Position numbers and translations under genes: made by a program
Assembly (NCBI GenBank): GCA_002310195.1
Contig: DBYS01000002.1
Span: forward strand, 1-47,771
Origin: Bacteroidales bacterium UBA1180
GTDB lineage: Bacteria; Bacteroidota; Bacteroidia; Bacteroidales; Paludibacteraceae
Length of the DNA: 47,771 nt
Direction of reading: 5' to 3'
The notes under the pieces: model-generated
The model's input: only the letters and a program-made list of their open reading frames with translations
Told to the model about the DNA's origin: nothing
Database searches by the model: none
Shown: one piece after another, positions 15,421 to 24,211 of the stretch
Position numbering within the stretch: position 1 is the stretch's first letter
Layout of the letters: every line of letters starts with the position of its first letter

Positions 15421-15684
15421 ATGAACAAAGGTGAACTCATTGCTGCCATCGCAGCAAAAGCTGAGATTTCGAAGGCAGCTGCCGCTAAGGCTCTCGAGGC
15501 TGCTCTGGACGCAACTGTTGAAGCTCTGAAGAAGGGTGAGGCTGTACAAGTTATCGGTTTCGGTACTTTGAAGGTAGCTGAGAAGGCTGCTCGCAAGGGT
15601 ATCAACCCCGCAACCAAGCAAATCATTAACATCCCTGCAAAGAAATCAGTTAAGTTCAAAGCCGGCGCTAAGCTTGCTTTCTAA
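15421..15684 (+). CDS. HU-family DNA-binding protein
   Basis: This 87-residue histone-like protein has the HU N-terminal helices (MNKGELIAAIAAKAEISK), the VIGFGTLKV beta segment and the DNA-binding arm (ARKGINPATKQIINIPAKKS) ending PAKKSVKFKAGAKL. HU dimers bend and compact DNA. Codon choice is strongly biased, as in highly expressed genes. It has a consensus promoter and a clear terminator, so it is monocistronic. Confidence 0.97.
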   Translation: MNKGELIAAIAAKAEISKAAAAKALEAALDATVEALKKGEAVQVIGFGTLKVAEKAARKGINPATKQIINIPAKKSVKFKAGAKLAF

Positions 15685-15705
15685 TCTTGATTGTTCAAGC
15701 AAAAG

Positions 15706-15735
15706 AGAGTTGTCAGCAATGATAACTCTTTTTTT
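15706..15735 (+). terminator. Terminator of the HU gene
   Basis: AGAGTTGTCA (15706-15715) pairs with TGATAACTCT (15720-15729, one wobble) across GCAA, followed by a run of seven T. It lies 22 bp after the stop. Confidence 0.9.
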
Positions 15736-15743
15736 GTTGCTAC

Positions 15744-17240
15744 CTACTGCAGTACATAGTTGCGTAGCCATAGGTCTATATCTTCAATCTCCGGATTGAC
15801 ATGCTTGCGTACGATCTGCCGGCGGTGATAGATAGTCTGCTTCTGCACGTTCAGCAAGATACTCATGTCGTTGTCCGAAGCACCGATAATTGAGAGTATG
15901 GCAAACTGCATATCACTCTCCGTCAGTTGCGGATAATCGGCGCGCAAACGGCTGATTGCTCCATCCAAGGCTTTATCGACGGACTCCACCAGTTCATTCA
16001 GGCTCTCTTTGCTCATCGTGAGTTGCTCGTCGCGATAAGTCTGCAGCCACTTGGGAAACTCCACCTCTTTGCCGCGCATGCGCTGCATCTCTATCTCGCG
16101 CGTAAGGCTGACTTTCTGTTGCAGCCGCTCGAGTGCCAGTTGCAGTTGCTGCACATACTTCTCTCGCAGCGCCTGCATAGCGGCGGTCTGTTCGCGACGG
16201 CGCTGATGCCAGTAGCGCCACAGCACTACCGTCAGCACTACTGACAGCACGAGCAGCAGCACCAATATCACCGACACCGTCTGTTGCCATCTTCGTTCGC
16301 GTTGTGCCTCAGCGGCCAGTTGTTTCTCGCGCTCTACATCATATTGAAGCGCAAGCGCGTACGTGCGTGCGCCTGCGTCTCGTTGCAGTTCATCTATCTT
16401 GCGGTCATACAGCTCCAGCAGCAACGCGTATGCAGTATCCGATTGCCCGCGCTGACGAAGCACTTTACTCTTCAGGTAGGTGTAACTCTGCTCAAACCAG
16501 TAGGCATACGCCGAATCTTTCGGTTGCAACCGCTGCAGATAGTACGCCGCAGAGTCGGTGGCGTGCTCGGCAAGCAGGATCTCCACCATCTCCGAGTAAC
16601 GCGCATGTGCTCCATACTCCTCCGCCAGCCTGCGGCATACAGCCAGACGCTGTTCTACACTGTCCGGATAGCACAACTGATAGCGGTAGGCTTGTATATC
16701 CAGCACAAGCAACTCGCTTTGTGCAGCATGAGCGTACTGCTCGGCAAGGCGAAAGTTCAGGAGCACACTGTCACGCTCGCCTTGCGAAATAGCTATGGTG
16801 CGAGCCAAGTCGCGATACGCACAAGCCAGATACATCGTATGTGAACCTTGCTCCAGCAATGGAATTGCCTTGCGGTAGTAGCCCTGCGCCACGTTGTATA
16901 GCTGGTCGCTCTCGCAGGAGTTACCCATATAGAACCACGTGTAGCCGAGCAGTTGATTCCGGCGCTGCCAATCTTCTGTGCCGAGTTCGGAGGATTGAAT
17001 ACTCAGCAAAACTTCCTCCGCATGCTTCAGGTAAGTGGTCGATTCCTCATAGCGGCTGCTCTGGTTCGAACTCGTACCCAGCCGGTAGTATTCCTCACCC
17101 TCGGAAAGGCGCTTTTGGGCATCAAAACCGTCCAAATGACACGAAGTGACAAAAAAAGTCACACCTAAAACGGCACATAAAACAGCGCGTACAACTGTTT
17201 TTTGCGAGACTTTTTGTAATATGTTGATTTTCAGTATCAT
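15744..17240 (-). CDS. Membrane TPR regulator with C-terminal HTH, divergent from the LRR operon
   Basis: The 498-residue protein has a hydrophobic segment with lipobox VTSC (Cys34) and TPR-like helices at about 40-300. One membrane helix lies at 321-343 and a coiled coil at 350-395. The helical C-terminus (438-498; QLTESDMQFAILSIIGAS, NVQKQTIYHRRQIVRKHV) looks like a LuxR-type HTH. It shares this plan with 6383-7882. The likely role is a one-component regulator sensing the periplasm. It is transcribed away from the three-gene surface-protein operon at 17393-23395, whose promoter overlaps its own transcript. That placement makes the operon its most likely target, by inference. Confidence 0.75.
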   Translation of the reverse strand: MILKINILQKVSQKTVVRAVLCAVLGVTFFVTSCHLDGFDAQKRLSEGEEYYRLGTSSNQSSRYEESTTYLKHAEEVLLSIQSSELGTEDWQRRNQLLGYTWFYMGNSCESDQLYNVAQGYYRKAIPLLEQGSHTMYLACAYRDLARTIAISQGERDSVLLNFRLAEQYAHAAQSELLVLDIQAYRYQLCYPDSVEQRLAVCRRLAEEYGAHARYSEMVEILLAEHATDSAAYYLQRLQPKDSAYAYWFEQSYTYLKSKVLRQRGQSDTAYALLLELYDRKIDELQRDAGARTYALALQYDVEREKQLAAEAQRERRWQQTVSVILVLLLVLSVVLTVVLWRYWHQRRREQTAAMQALREKYVQQLQLALERLQQKVSLTREIEMQRMRGKEVEFPKWLQTYRDEQLTMSKESLNELVESVDKALDGAISRLRADYPQLTESDMQFAILSIIGASDNDMSILLNVQKQTIYHRRQIVRKHVNPEIEDIDLWLRNYVLQ

Positions 17241-17277
17241 TTATTTCCGCAAAAACACTACTCGTACAACTGCAAAA

Positions 17278-17309
17278 TTTGCATTTTTCAAAAAAAAGCT
17301 GTACCTTTG
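17278..17309 (+). promoter_or_regulatory. Promoter of the LRR/GLUG/barrel operon
   Basis: -33 TTTG (17278-17281), 20 bp, -7 TACCTTTG (17302-17309), full consensus. Predicted start near 17316 with a leader of about 77 nt that crosses the opposing promoter at 17359-17390. Confidence 0.8.
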
Positions 17310-17358
17310 CATTGTTTTTCGAAAGTGTCCGAACGCACCAAATTTTGCAATTCGGATA

Positions 17359-17390
17359 CAAAGATAACAAAAATTTTTGACATACGCAAA
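17359..17390 (-). promoter_or_regulatory. Promoter of the divergent TPR-HTH regulator
   Basis: Minus strand: -33 TTTG (17390 to 17387), 20 bp, -7 TATCTTTG (17366 to 17359), full consensus. Start near 17352. It lies 3' of the operon's own start site, so the two transcripts would be complementary over about 36 nt and polymerases would meet head-on. Confidence 0.8.
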
Positions 17391-17392
17391 TT

Positions 17393-19432
17393 ATGGAACG
17401 TAAAAATGTATTTTGTCTCTTGGCGGTAGCAATTCTGCTATTAGTAGGTACACGTACGTACGCGACGGTTTATACCGGCGTATGCGGCGAGCATCTGACG
17501 TGGAGTTATGACACGGAAACGGCCCACATGACCATTGAGGGGTACGGCGAGTTGAAGAATACCGTAGATAGTTTGTGGTGGAACAAACAGGTGCTACAAG
17601 CTTCGTCGTGGGCGACGAATTATGAGACCTATTATCCGTACAACTCCTGCAAGACGATTTCGTTGCCGGAAGGGTTGACAGGATTCAGCGGCGCTATTTT
17701 CCGCGACTGGTGGAACCTGACAGCATGCGACATACCCGAAGGCGTGACGAAGATTCCTGCGAATCTGTTTGAGAAATGCTATAAGCTGAAAGAGATCAAA
17801 CTGCCTAACTCGGTGGACACGGTAGGACAATACGCCTTCGCCAACTGCACGACGATGGTGAAGTGCGACTTGGGAAAGGGCGTCAAGTATATCGGTCAGA
17901 TGACGTTCATGAACTGTTATGCCTTGAACTCTGTCCGCTGGTCGGATTGTCTGGAGGTGATTGACGGCAGTATTTTTGACGGAGAGCCGAATCGTGCGAT
18001 ATATGACGAAAACGATGTAGCCACTATTCCGCTTCGGGATACATTGTTCTTTCCGGCTACGTTCCGTTCCAGCAAACAGATCTCATGGTGTCTCCACTCT
18101 AATCCTGTGATTGTCTGGAATGCCAAGAACCCACCTGCTTCGTCGAGAGTATTCTATAATCTGTATGATTATTGGAGCGGGGATTTTATCTTCGGGCCGG
18201 ATGTGGAGTTTGTGCCGGCAGGTCTATGCCAGCAGGTACGCATGAAGAAAATCGTGCTGCCCGAAGGTTGCAAATATATCGGCGCCGGTGCGTTTGCTTC
18301 GAACAACCAAGTGGATACGGTTCTTCTTCCTTCCACGCTGACGGCTATTCATATGGAGGCGTTCAAGGGTTGCTCGAAAATCAAGCACATCGTCATACCG
18401 GAACATGTAACCGCTATCAACTCGTCTTGTTTTTTGAATTGTAGCGCCCTGCAACGGGTGGAGATGCCCGATGGTATCAGCACGATAGGCGATAACGCTT
18501 TTGCCGGTTGTCCGATCTTGGACTCGATTGTGCTACCCAAAGAGCTGACGATGATTGGCGGCAGTGCCTTCACAGGCATCAAACTGCAAGACAGCCTTGT
18601 CATTCCCGACAAAGTTATTTCCATCGGCACGAACGCGTTTGAGAATTGGTCAGCACTCAAAGAACTGTCTATCGGCAAAAATGTCGTACTTATCGGCAAC
18701 AATGCTTTCAAAGGCGATAGCGCTGTCACACATATCACCGTCTGGGCAGCCACACCGCCTATGGTCAGCGAGGGCACACTGGCAGATATACCCGACAGTG
18801 CCTTGCTCTCTGTGCTGCCCGACAGCCGCAAACTCTACCGCGAACACCCGTATTGGGGACGTTTCCGCATGAACGACACGCCCGACTCCGCGATGGTTCA
18901 GCGCACGGTGATTGTGGACGCCGCCGAGACGACAGCTGACTTTACGTGGCCGACCGACTCTCTGGCAAACACCTACCAGATTGACATCTACAAGGACGGA
19001 AATGTGTTCTGCCACCTCACACTCGGCAACCGCGGACAACTACTCGGCATATCCTTCGCTCCCAAGCGCAACAGGCAGGAAGCAGGTGAGTTGCCCTACA
19101 CATTATCGTTCAAGGTGACGGGGCTGGACGAAGCGTCACGTTACACGTACATTCTCTCCGTACTTGATGAACAGGGAACACCTATCCACGTCTATGCCGG
19201 TGACTTTGCCACTACAGGTTTCGAAGGCGACCTCAAGCAACCTGGCGGCAACGAGATACTGCCTACACCGCCTATCATACCCGGCGACCCGGATACATCA
19301 GTCTTTACGGGTATATCACTACCCGGAAGCAACACACCGGCTGCTAACTACCAATTGTCAATCATTAACGGCAAATTGCTACTGATCACGCCTACAGGTA
19401 CATTCACCGTATCCGGACATCGGCTTGAATAG
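17393..19432 (+). CDS. BspA-like leucine-rich-repeat secreted protein
   Basis: The 679-residue protein has a signal peptide (1-24, ending TRTYA). LRR_5-type repeats of about 23 residues run from about 85 to 450; units such as LPSTLTAIHMEAFKGCSKI and MPDGISTIGDNAFAGCPIL are clear. A fibronectin-III-like domain follows at about 503-608, then a Pro/Gly linker. The C-terminal segment 650-679 (NYQLSIINGKLLLIT, TVSGHRLE) resembles type IX secretion tails. BspA-family proteins in oral Bacteroidetes bind host matrix proteins, but ligands here are unknown. It is first in an operon with the GLUG protein and the barrel. Confidence 0.85.
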   Translation: MERKNVFCLLAVAILLLVGTRTYATVYTGVCGEHLTWSYDTETAHMTIEGYGELKNTVDSLWWNKQVLQASSWATNYETYYPYNSCKTISLPEGLTGFSGAIFRDWWNLTACDIPEGVTKIPANLFEKCYKLKEIKLPNSVDTVGQYAFANCTTMVKCDLGKGVKYIGQMTFMNCYALNSVRWSDCLEVIDGSIFDGEPNRAIYDENDVATIPLRDTLFFPATFRSSKQISWCLHSNPVIVWNAKNPPASSRVFYNLYDYWSGDFIFGPDVEFVPAGLCQQVRMKKIVLPEGCKYIGAGAFASNNQVDTVLLPSTLTAIHMEAFKGCSKIKHIVIPEHVTAINSSCFLNCSALQRVEMPDGISTIGDNAFAGCPILDSIVLPKELTMIGGSAFTGIKLQDSLVIPDKVISIGTNAFENWSALKELSIGKNVVLIGNNAFKGDSAVTHITVWAATPPMVSEGTLADIPDSALLSVLPDSRKLYREHPYWGRFRMNDTPDSAMVQRTVIVDAAETTADFTWPTDSLANTYQIDIYKDGNVFCHLTLGNRGQLLGISFAPKRNRQEAGELPYTLSFKVTGLDEASRYTYILSVLDEQGTPIHVYAGDFATTGFEGDLKQPGGNEILPTPPIIPGDPDTSVFTGISLPGSNTPAANYQLSIINGKLLLITPTGTFTVSGHRLE

Positions 19433-19463
19433 AACCTGCTGCGTATCGGGTAAACACACTCCT

Positions 19464-22346
19464 ATGAAACATATCTTTGCACTTGTAAATGCTGTGCTGA
19501 TAAGCATGGCATTAGGGGGCACCTATTCCTTTGCTGCTGTTTCCGCGCCGTGGAACGGCACTGCACAAGCCCCTGCTATCAGCGGCGCCGCGTACGTCAT
19601 TACCGCACCAGAGCACCTCGCCTGGATAGCGCAGCAGAGCCGCACAGACGACTTTGCCGGCAAACGTATCCGCCTGGACGCCGACCTTGATCTTGGCGGA
19701 ACGCAGGAGTTGCCGCCGAGTTGGGAACCTATCGGCTCAGCCGCTATGCCTTTTCGCGGCGAACTGGACGGCAACAACCACGTTATCTACAACCTGTATA
19801 TCCTCAACTCCTTTCCCACAGCAGCGGGACTGATTGCCGAGACAGGTGCTGAAGCACTCGTTCATAATCTCGGCATTGCGCAGGGACAGATCATGACTGA
19901 CGCTACAAGCAATGTCGGTGCTTTCATCGGCATCAACCGCGGACGACTGCACCACTGCTTCAACATGGCACAGATCATCGCCCATAACGGCGATAACATA
20001 GGCGGACTGGTCGGCACGAACTACGGCAAACTGGAATTTGCCTACAACTGCGGCATCATCACCGACGCCAACAGCCACGTAGGCGGATTAGTCGGTGTGA
20101 ACAAAAGTTCGGCTGTCCTGACCGAGTGCTATAACGCCGGTTACTGCAAGGGTGCAGAGCATGCAGGCGCATTGTTCGGACTGAACGAGGCAGCCGCAGC
20201 CAATCTCACACAAATATGCTTCGACCAGCAAGTGACGCGCACCTATGCTACCGGCTACGGCACAGCCGATGTGCTCGACAACACGCAGTACGCCATCGAG
20301 ACGTCCGCCACGTTCTTCTCCCCCGCCAATCCATACACTAACCGCAACGAGTGGGAGTGCGTCACCAACGGTTACTACCGTTACCCGCGCCTTAAATGCT
20401 TCGGCGACCATGAGGCTGCACGCGTCTCCACCAACGCTATCCTCCTTGACGCCGACAATCTGCCTGTCGAGCGTGCCGAGGGCGTTGGCGCGCCTATGCA
20501 GGGCAACCTGCCGCGTAAGTCGTTCAAATTGTTGGGCGGCAGCAGTTCCGTATGGATCTCTTCCGGCGAGGATGTTATTCACATCCAGAATGCCAACAGC
20601 GCGCAGGTCATTCGTCCCTGCGGCAATCAGGAGGTTATTCTCACCGTAACCGAAGGCAGTACGAGCAAGCAGATTTATGCCATTGTCAAAGGCTACGAGA
20701 AGTTCGATGCAGGTAAGATGGAAGGCACGGTTACCGCCTGCTGGCGCGAGGAGAACGTCAATATTCTGAAAGCCAACGGCGGCAAAGAACCTCTTGGCGG
20801 CAAGGACGATGAGCAGGACGGGAACTTATGTTACCGGTACATGGTTATTCGCGATACGGTGGTGTACAACGATGAGCACCATTCGCTGGTACACATTCCG
20901 ATGGACACTGTTTACCTCAGTCACAACGAGTACCGCAACCGGGATTTGCCTACCGAGGTGTCCGGCACATACGCTTTCCGCCGTTACGCACACGACTACC
21001 AGTGTACCACCGACTGGACCGAATCGCCCGGACGATTGTATCTGACTGTTCTTAACCCGTTCGACGCGGGCAAGTTGTTCGACGAACCCGACACGATCTA
21101 CGGCGTGCCGCAAACGTTCACCATCCGCAGCGAGCAGGCTGCCACAGGCGGTGCAGGCGTATTCAGTTACCTGTGGAAAGCCGTCACTCCGTCCGGCACG
21201 AAGAATCCCGTGTATATCGACGGCTCTGTAGCCTCAGCCGACACACTCAACTTCACCTTTACCGAACCGGGCGAATACACGTTCACACGCAGAGCAAGCG
21301 ACGAATCGTGCAACACCACACCTGTCGAATCGGAGTCGGAGCACAAGGTTTATGTGCTGGCTGCCGTTGAGCCGGGAGCCATCGATTCGTTCACCGTCAC
21401 ACTCTGCCACCCGCGCTACACCGGCACACTCGCCGAGGCGGACACCGCCTCCGGCGGCAACGGACAGTACACATACCGCTGGCTGTGCAACGGTGAGCCG
21501 ATCTTCCATAGCGACACAGCCTCGCTGCCTATACAATCCTTTCCCATGGCGGAAGGCGGCACGTATATCTTCCGCCGGCAAGTGAAGGACAACAGCGGTT
21601 TCTCTGACTGGACAACCAGTGCAGGTCTCGTAACCATCATTATCGACGGCACGAGCGAGGATTGTCAGGTTATATGCCCCGTGGTGGAGATTGAGCCGTT
21701 AGTTGACCTGTGCCGGAGCGATACCGCCCTTGCCATCCGCTTTACCGTGACCGAAGGCGAACCCGACCTCTACGATCTGGTTTTCCCCTCTGATGCACTG
21801 CAGGCAGGCTTCACGTCAATCATTGCTGCCGAACTGCCGGAGGACAGCACCATCATCATCCCTCTGCCCGCCAACGCGCCGATTGCTACGTTCTATATCT
21901 CGCTCACGTTCTACACCGGCGGAACGGCATGCAAAGGTTCAACACACTTCTTCCCGTTCACGCTGCTCACCGACGGTTTTGTGCACCAGAAATGGGACGA
22001 CCTGCTGTTTGTGGACAACAACCCCGGCAACGGCAATCCGACAGACTCAACCGACCTGCACTTTGTGGCGTACCAGTGGTACAAGAACGGCATTCTCATC
22101 CCTGACGCCACCGGGCAATACTACCGCGAACCCGGAGGACTGAACGGTGCGTATCAGGTATATATGACCGGCTCCGACGGACTATTGTACCGCTCGTGCG
22201 TCTATGACTATACACCTGACGCGCTGGATAATACGCACAGCACCGCACAACCCGAGCGCTACTACACCATCGACGGACGACCGTGCGGCAAACCCACTGC
22301 ACCGGGTATATATATTTCCGCTAACCATAAACTGATTGTACAATGA
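19464..22346 (+). CDS. Large secreted GLUG/Ig-like protein with type IX tail
   Basis: I chose ATG at 19464 because MKHIFALVNAVLISMALG begins a clean signal peptide; the in-frame start at 19425 overlaps the LRR gene and would precede it with 13 polar residues. The product is 960 residues. Residues about 30-250 are an M26-IgA-protease-like GLUG beta-helix (repeats such as NIGGLVGTNYGKL and HVGGLVGVNKSSA). Then come several Ig/PKD-like beta-sandwich domains (about 300-900). The C-terminus YYTIDGRPCGKPTAPGIYI is a recognisable type A sorting-tail form. Likely surface-displayed; no catalytic site seen. Confidence 0.82.
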   Translation: MKHIFALVNAVLISMALGGTYSFAAVSAPWNGTAQAPAISGAAYVITAPEHLAWIAQQSRTDDFAGKRIRLDADLDLGGTQELPPSWEPIGSAAMPFRGELDGNNHVIYNLYILNSFPTAAGLIAETGAEALVHNLGIAQGQIMTDATSNVGAFIGINRGRLHHCFNMAQIIAHNGDNIGGLVGTNYGKLEFAYNCGIITDANSHVGGLVGVNKSSAVLTECYNAGYCKGAEHAGALFGLNEAAAANLTQICFDQQVTRTYATGYGTADVLDNTQYAIETSATFFSPANPYTNRNEWECVTNGYYRYPRLKCFGDHEAARVSTNAILLDADNLPVERAEGVGAPMQGNLPRKSFKLLGGSSSVWISSGEDVIHIQNANSAQVIRPCGNQEVILTVTEGSTSKQIYAIVKGYEKFDAGKMEGTVTACWREENVNILKANGGKEPLGGKDDEQDGNLCYRYMVIRDTVVYNDEHHSLVHIPMDTVYLSHNEYRNRDLPTEVSGTYAFRRYAHDYQCTTDWTESPGRLYLTVLNPFDAGKLFDEPDTIYGVPQTFTIRSEQAATGGAGVFSYLWKAVTPSGTKNPVYIDGSVASADTLNFTFTEPGEYTFTRRASDESCNTTPVESESEHKVYVLAAVEPGAIDSFTVTLCHPRYTGTLAEADTASGGNGQYTYRWLCNGEPIFHSDTASLPIQSFPMAEGGTYIFRRQVKDNSGFSDWTTSAGLVTIIIDGTSEDCQVICPVVEIEPLVDLCRSDTALAIRFTVTEGEPDLYDLVFPSDALQAGFTSIIAAELPEDSTIIIPLPANAPIATFYISLTFYTGGTACKGSTHFFPFTLLTDGFVHQKWDDLLFVDNNPGNGNPTDSTDLHFVAYQWYKNGILIPDATGQYYREPGGLNGAYQVYMTGSDGLLYRSCVYDYTPDALDNTHSTAQPERYYTIDGRPCGKPTAPGIYISANHKLIVQ

Positions 22347-23395
22347 AAAAGTTCTTGCTATCCATAGCCCTGTGCTGCACGCTTGCCGCACAGGCATCGG
22401 ACATCCCTAAGGTTACATCAGACAGGGCAAAGATGTCACACAACATCGATATCACCGCTGGTGGAGGTATAGGCAGTCTCGGCTACGAGTTGCAGGCCGG
22501 CAGGCAGTATCCCGCCTATACGTGGTCTGCAGGATTAGGCTACACCTGGTTCTTCGTTCCAGAGACGGGTCTGCAGACGGGTGTTCAACTCACGCGCATG
22601 GGATCTGTTGCATCGCTTACGGGCAGTTACGCCTGGCCGGAGATGCTTACCGATGCTTCGGGCGACCAATACGAACACCGCATGGCTTTTACCGACTGGT
22701 ACGAACAACAGGAGGCGTACCTGCTTGAGATACCCTTGGGTTTCACGCTGCACCACTACGGACGCAACAACCCTCACGTCGGCGCGTATGCCGCACTCGG
22801 AGCCAAACTGCAGATCCCGCTGTTTGCCGACTACCGGCACAACTCAGGTTCTGTTACCCACTCGGGCTATTATCCGTATTGGGATCTTACATTACAAGAC
22901 CTGCCCGGCAGATTTGTCACAGAGCAGACGGATGTGCCGCAGCAAGGCTCGCATTTGCAGCATCTCAACCGCTGGAACGCTGCCGTGTATATGGAGTTGG
23001 GCACCACGATCCGTTGCGGTGCCCACACCGAACTGATCATCACCGCCTACGGGCAATATACGGTCACCAATCTATTAGCCACACCCCTGAGCCGGCTGAC
23101 GCCTATGGGCTTCGCCAACAGCCGTAACGGCTATACGTTCATGCCCGAGTACCACGGACTGATCGGCACGAAGGCTATCACCGCTCTGCATCCGTGGGCG
23201 GCAGGCATCAAACTCGGGCTGTCCGTCTGGACAGGAAAGACCGATGAGCAGAAACGCCGCGAACTTCGCCGCCTTGCCGAGGAGTTTCCCGACATGCTTC
23301 CTACCGTACAAATACGCGACACCGTGTATATCTACGACACCTTGTATATCAACTGCGGCAAGCCTGATATCCCGCCTACCGAATACCGTCGGTAG
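22343..23395 (+). CDS. Outer-membrane beta-barrel protein
   Basis: The 350-residue protein has a signal peptide (MKKFLLSIALCCTLAAQA). A run of amphipathic strands with aromatic girdle residues follows (YTWSAGLGYTWFF, GLQTGVQLTRMG, LEIPLGFTLHHYG, HVGAYAALGAKLQIPL), typical of small Bacteroidetes porin-like barrels. The last 60 residues after the final strand (KRRELRRLAEEF... DTVYIYDTLYI) look like a soluble periplasmic extension. The ATGA overlap with the GLUG gene indicates coupled translation. It could anchor or export the two upstream secreted proteins, which is inference. Confidence 0.8.
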   Translation: MKKFLLSIALCCTLAAQASDIPKVTSDRAKMSHNIDITAGGGIGSLGYELQAGRQYPAYTWSAGLGYTWFFVPETGLQTGVQLTRMGSVASLTGSYAWPEMLTDASGDQYEHRMAFTDWYEQQEAYLLEIPLGFTLHHYGRNNPHVGAYAALGAKLQIPLFADYRHNSGSVTHSGYYPYWDLTLQDLPGRFVTEQTDVPQQGSHLQHLNRWNAAVYMELGTTIRCGAHTELIITAYGQYTVTNLLATPLSRLTPMGFANSRNGYTFMPEYHGLIGTKAITALHPWAAGIKLGLSVWTGKTDEQKRRELRRLAEEFPDMLPTVQIRDTVYIYDTLYINCGKPDIPPTEYRR

Positions 23396-23410
23396 CGCCC
23401 TCACATCCGC

Positions 23411-23461
23411 GCGAGGCGACCCTGTACGCCTCGCCTGACGCAGCGCCATCCGAGGCGCTGC
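23411..23461 (+). other. Tandem GC-rich hairpins after the barrel gene
   Basis: Two perfect 8-bp stems lie side by side: GCGAGGCG/CGCCTCGC (23411-23418 with 23427-23434) and GCAGCGCC/GGCGCTGC (23440-23447 with 23454-23461). No T-run follows. They may mark the 3' end of the surface-protein operon or block 3' exonucleases. Confidence 0.5.
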
Positions 23462-23536
23462 TTCACCCATGACGCGGAGCACACATGACAAAGAGACCGG
23501 AGAAAAACAGGTTCGGACAATTATTTTTGCGAATTA

Positions 23537-23568
23537 TTTGCATAATTCAAAAAAATTTTGTAACTTTG
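23537..23568 (+). promoter_or_regulatory. Promoter of adk
   Basis: -33 TTTG (23537-23540), 20 bp, -7 TAACTTTG (23561-23568), full consensus. Start near 23575, a leader of about 21 nt. Confidence 0.85.
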
Positions 23569-23595
23569 CCCTATAATTCCTAAACAACGGTAATA

Positions 23596-24171
23596 ATGAA
23601 GAATATTATCTTATGCGGCGCACCAGGTTGCGGCAAAGGCACACAAGCCGAGTTTATAGTAGCACACTACGGACTGACACACCTCAGCACGGGGCAGATG
23701 ATGCGTCGTGAGGCAGCGTCGGGCAGCGAGCTCGGCAAGCTCATAGAGAGTTACACGGCTCAAGGACATCTCGTGCCCGATGACATCACCATCAAGATGC
23801 TGGAAGACTATATCGACAGTCTGCCGAAGGATACGAAGGGCTTGATCTTCGACGGTTTTCCCCGTACACTGAACCAAGCTGTGCAACTCGAGCGTCTGAT
23901 GAAGAAACGCGGCGATGAGACAGCAATCCTCATCGATATCAACGTGCCGGAAGATGAACTGATTCGCCGACTGCTTGAGCGCGGAAAGATCAGTGGCCGT
24001 CTGGACGACAATCTGGACACCATCAAGGAGCGCCTCGTGGTCTATCATGAGCAGACACGTCCGGTGGATGACTACTACGAGTTACACGACAAGTACGCGC
24101 GCATCCAAGGATTGGGGACTATCAGTGAGATATTCGGGCGTATCAGCCGTATCTTGAATAAAATCTACTAA
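23596..24171 (+). CDS. adk: Adenylate kinase (short form)
   Basis: Converts ATP plus AMP to two ADP. Of its 191 residues, GAPGCGKGT at 8-16 is the P-loop, STGQMMRREA and FDGFPRTLNQA bind AMP, and RGKISGRLDDN is a short LID. The long zinc-binding LID insertion is absent, as in other short adenylate kinases. First gene of adk-obg-clcA-murI. The adk-obg spacer contains overlapping inverted repeats (24173-24197). Confidence 0.96.
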   Translation: MKNIILCGAPGCGKGTQAEFIVAHYGLTHLSTGQMMRREAASGSELGKLIESYTAQGHLVPDDITIKMLEDYIDSLPKDTKGLIFDGFPRTLNQAVQLERLMKKRGDETAILIDINVPEDELIRRLLERGKISGRLDDNLDTIKERLVVYHEQTRPVDDYYELHDKYARIQGLGTISEIFGRISRILNKIY

Positions 24172-24172
24172 T

Positions 24173-24197
24173 CCGCCAAGCATGGCGGATGCTTGGC
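24173..24197 (+). repeat. Mutually exclusive hairpins in the adk-obg spacer
   Basis: CCGCCA-agca-TGGCGG (24173-24188) and GCCAAGCAT-ggcgg-ATGCTTGGC (24175-24197) are both perfect but share bases, so only one can form at a time. The core CCAAGCATGG is also found in other intergenic spacers of the window. Confidence 0.5.
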
Positions 24198-24211
24198 AAT
24201 GAGGGATAACT

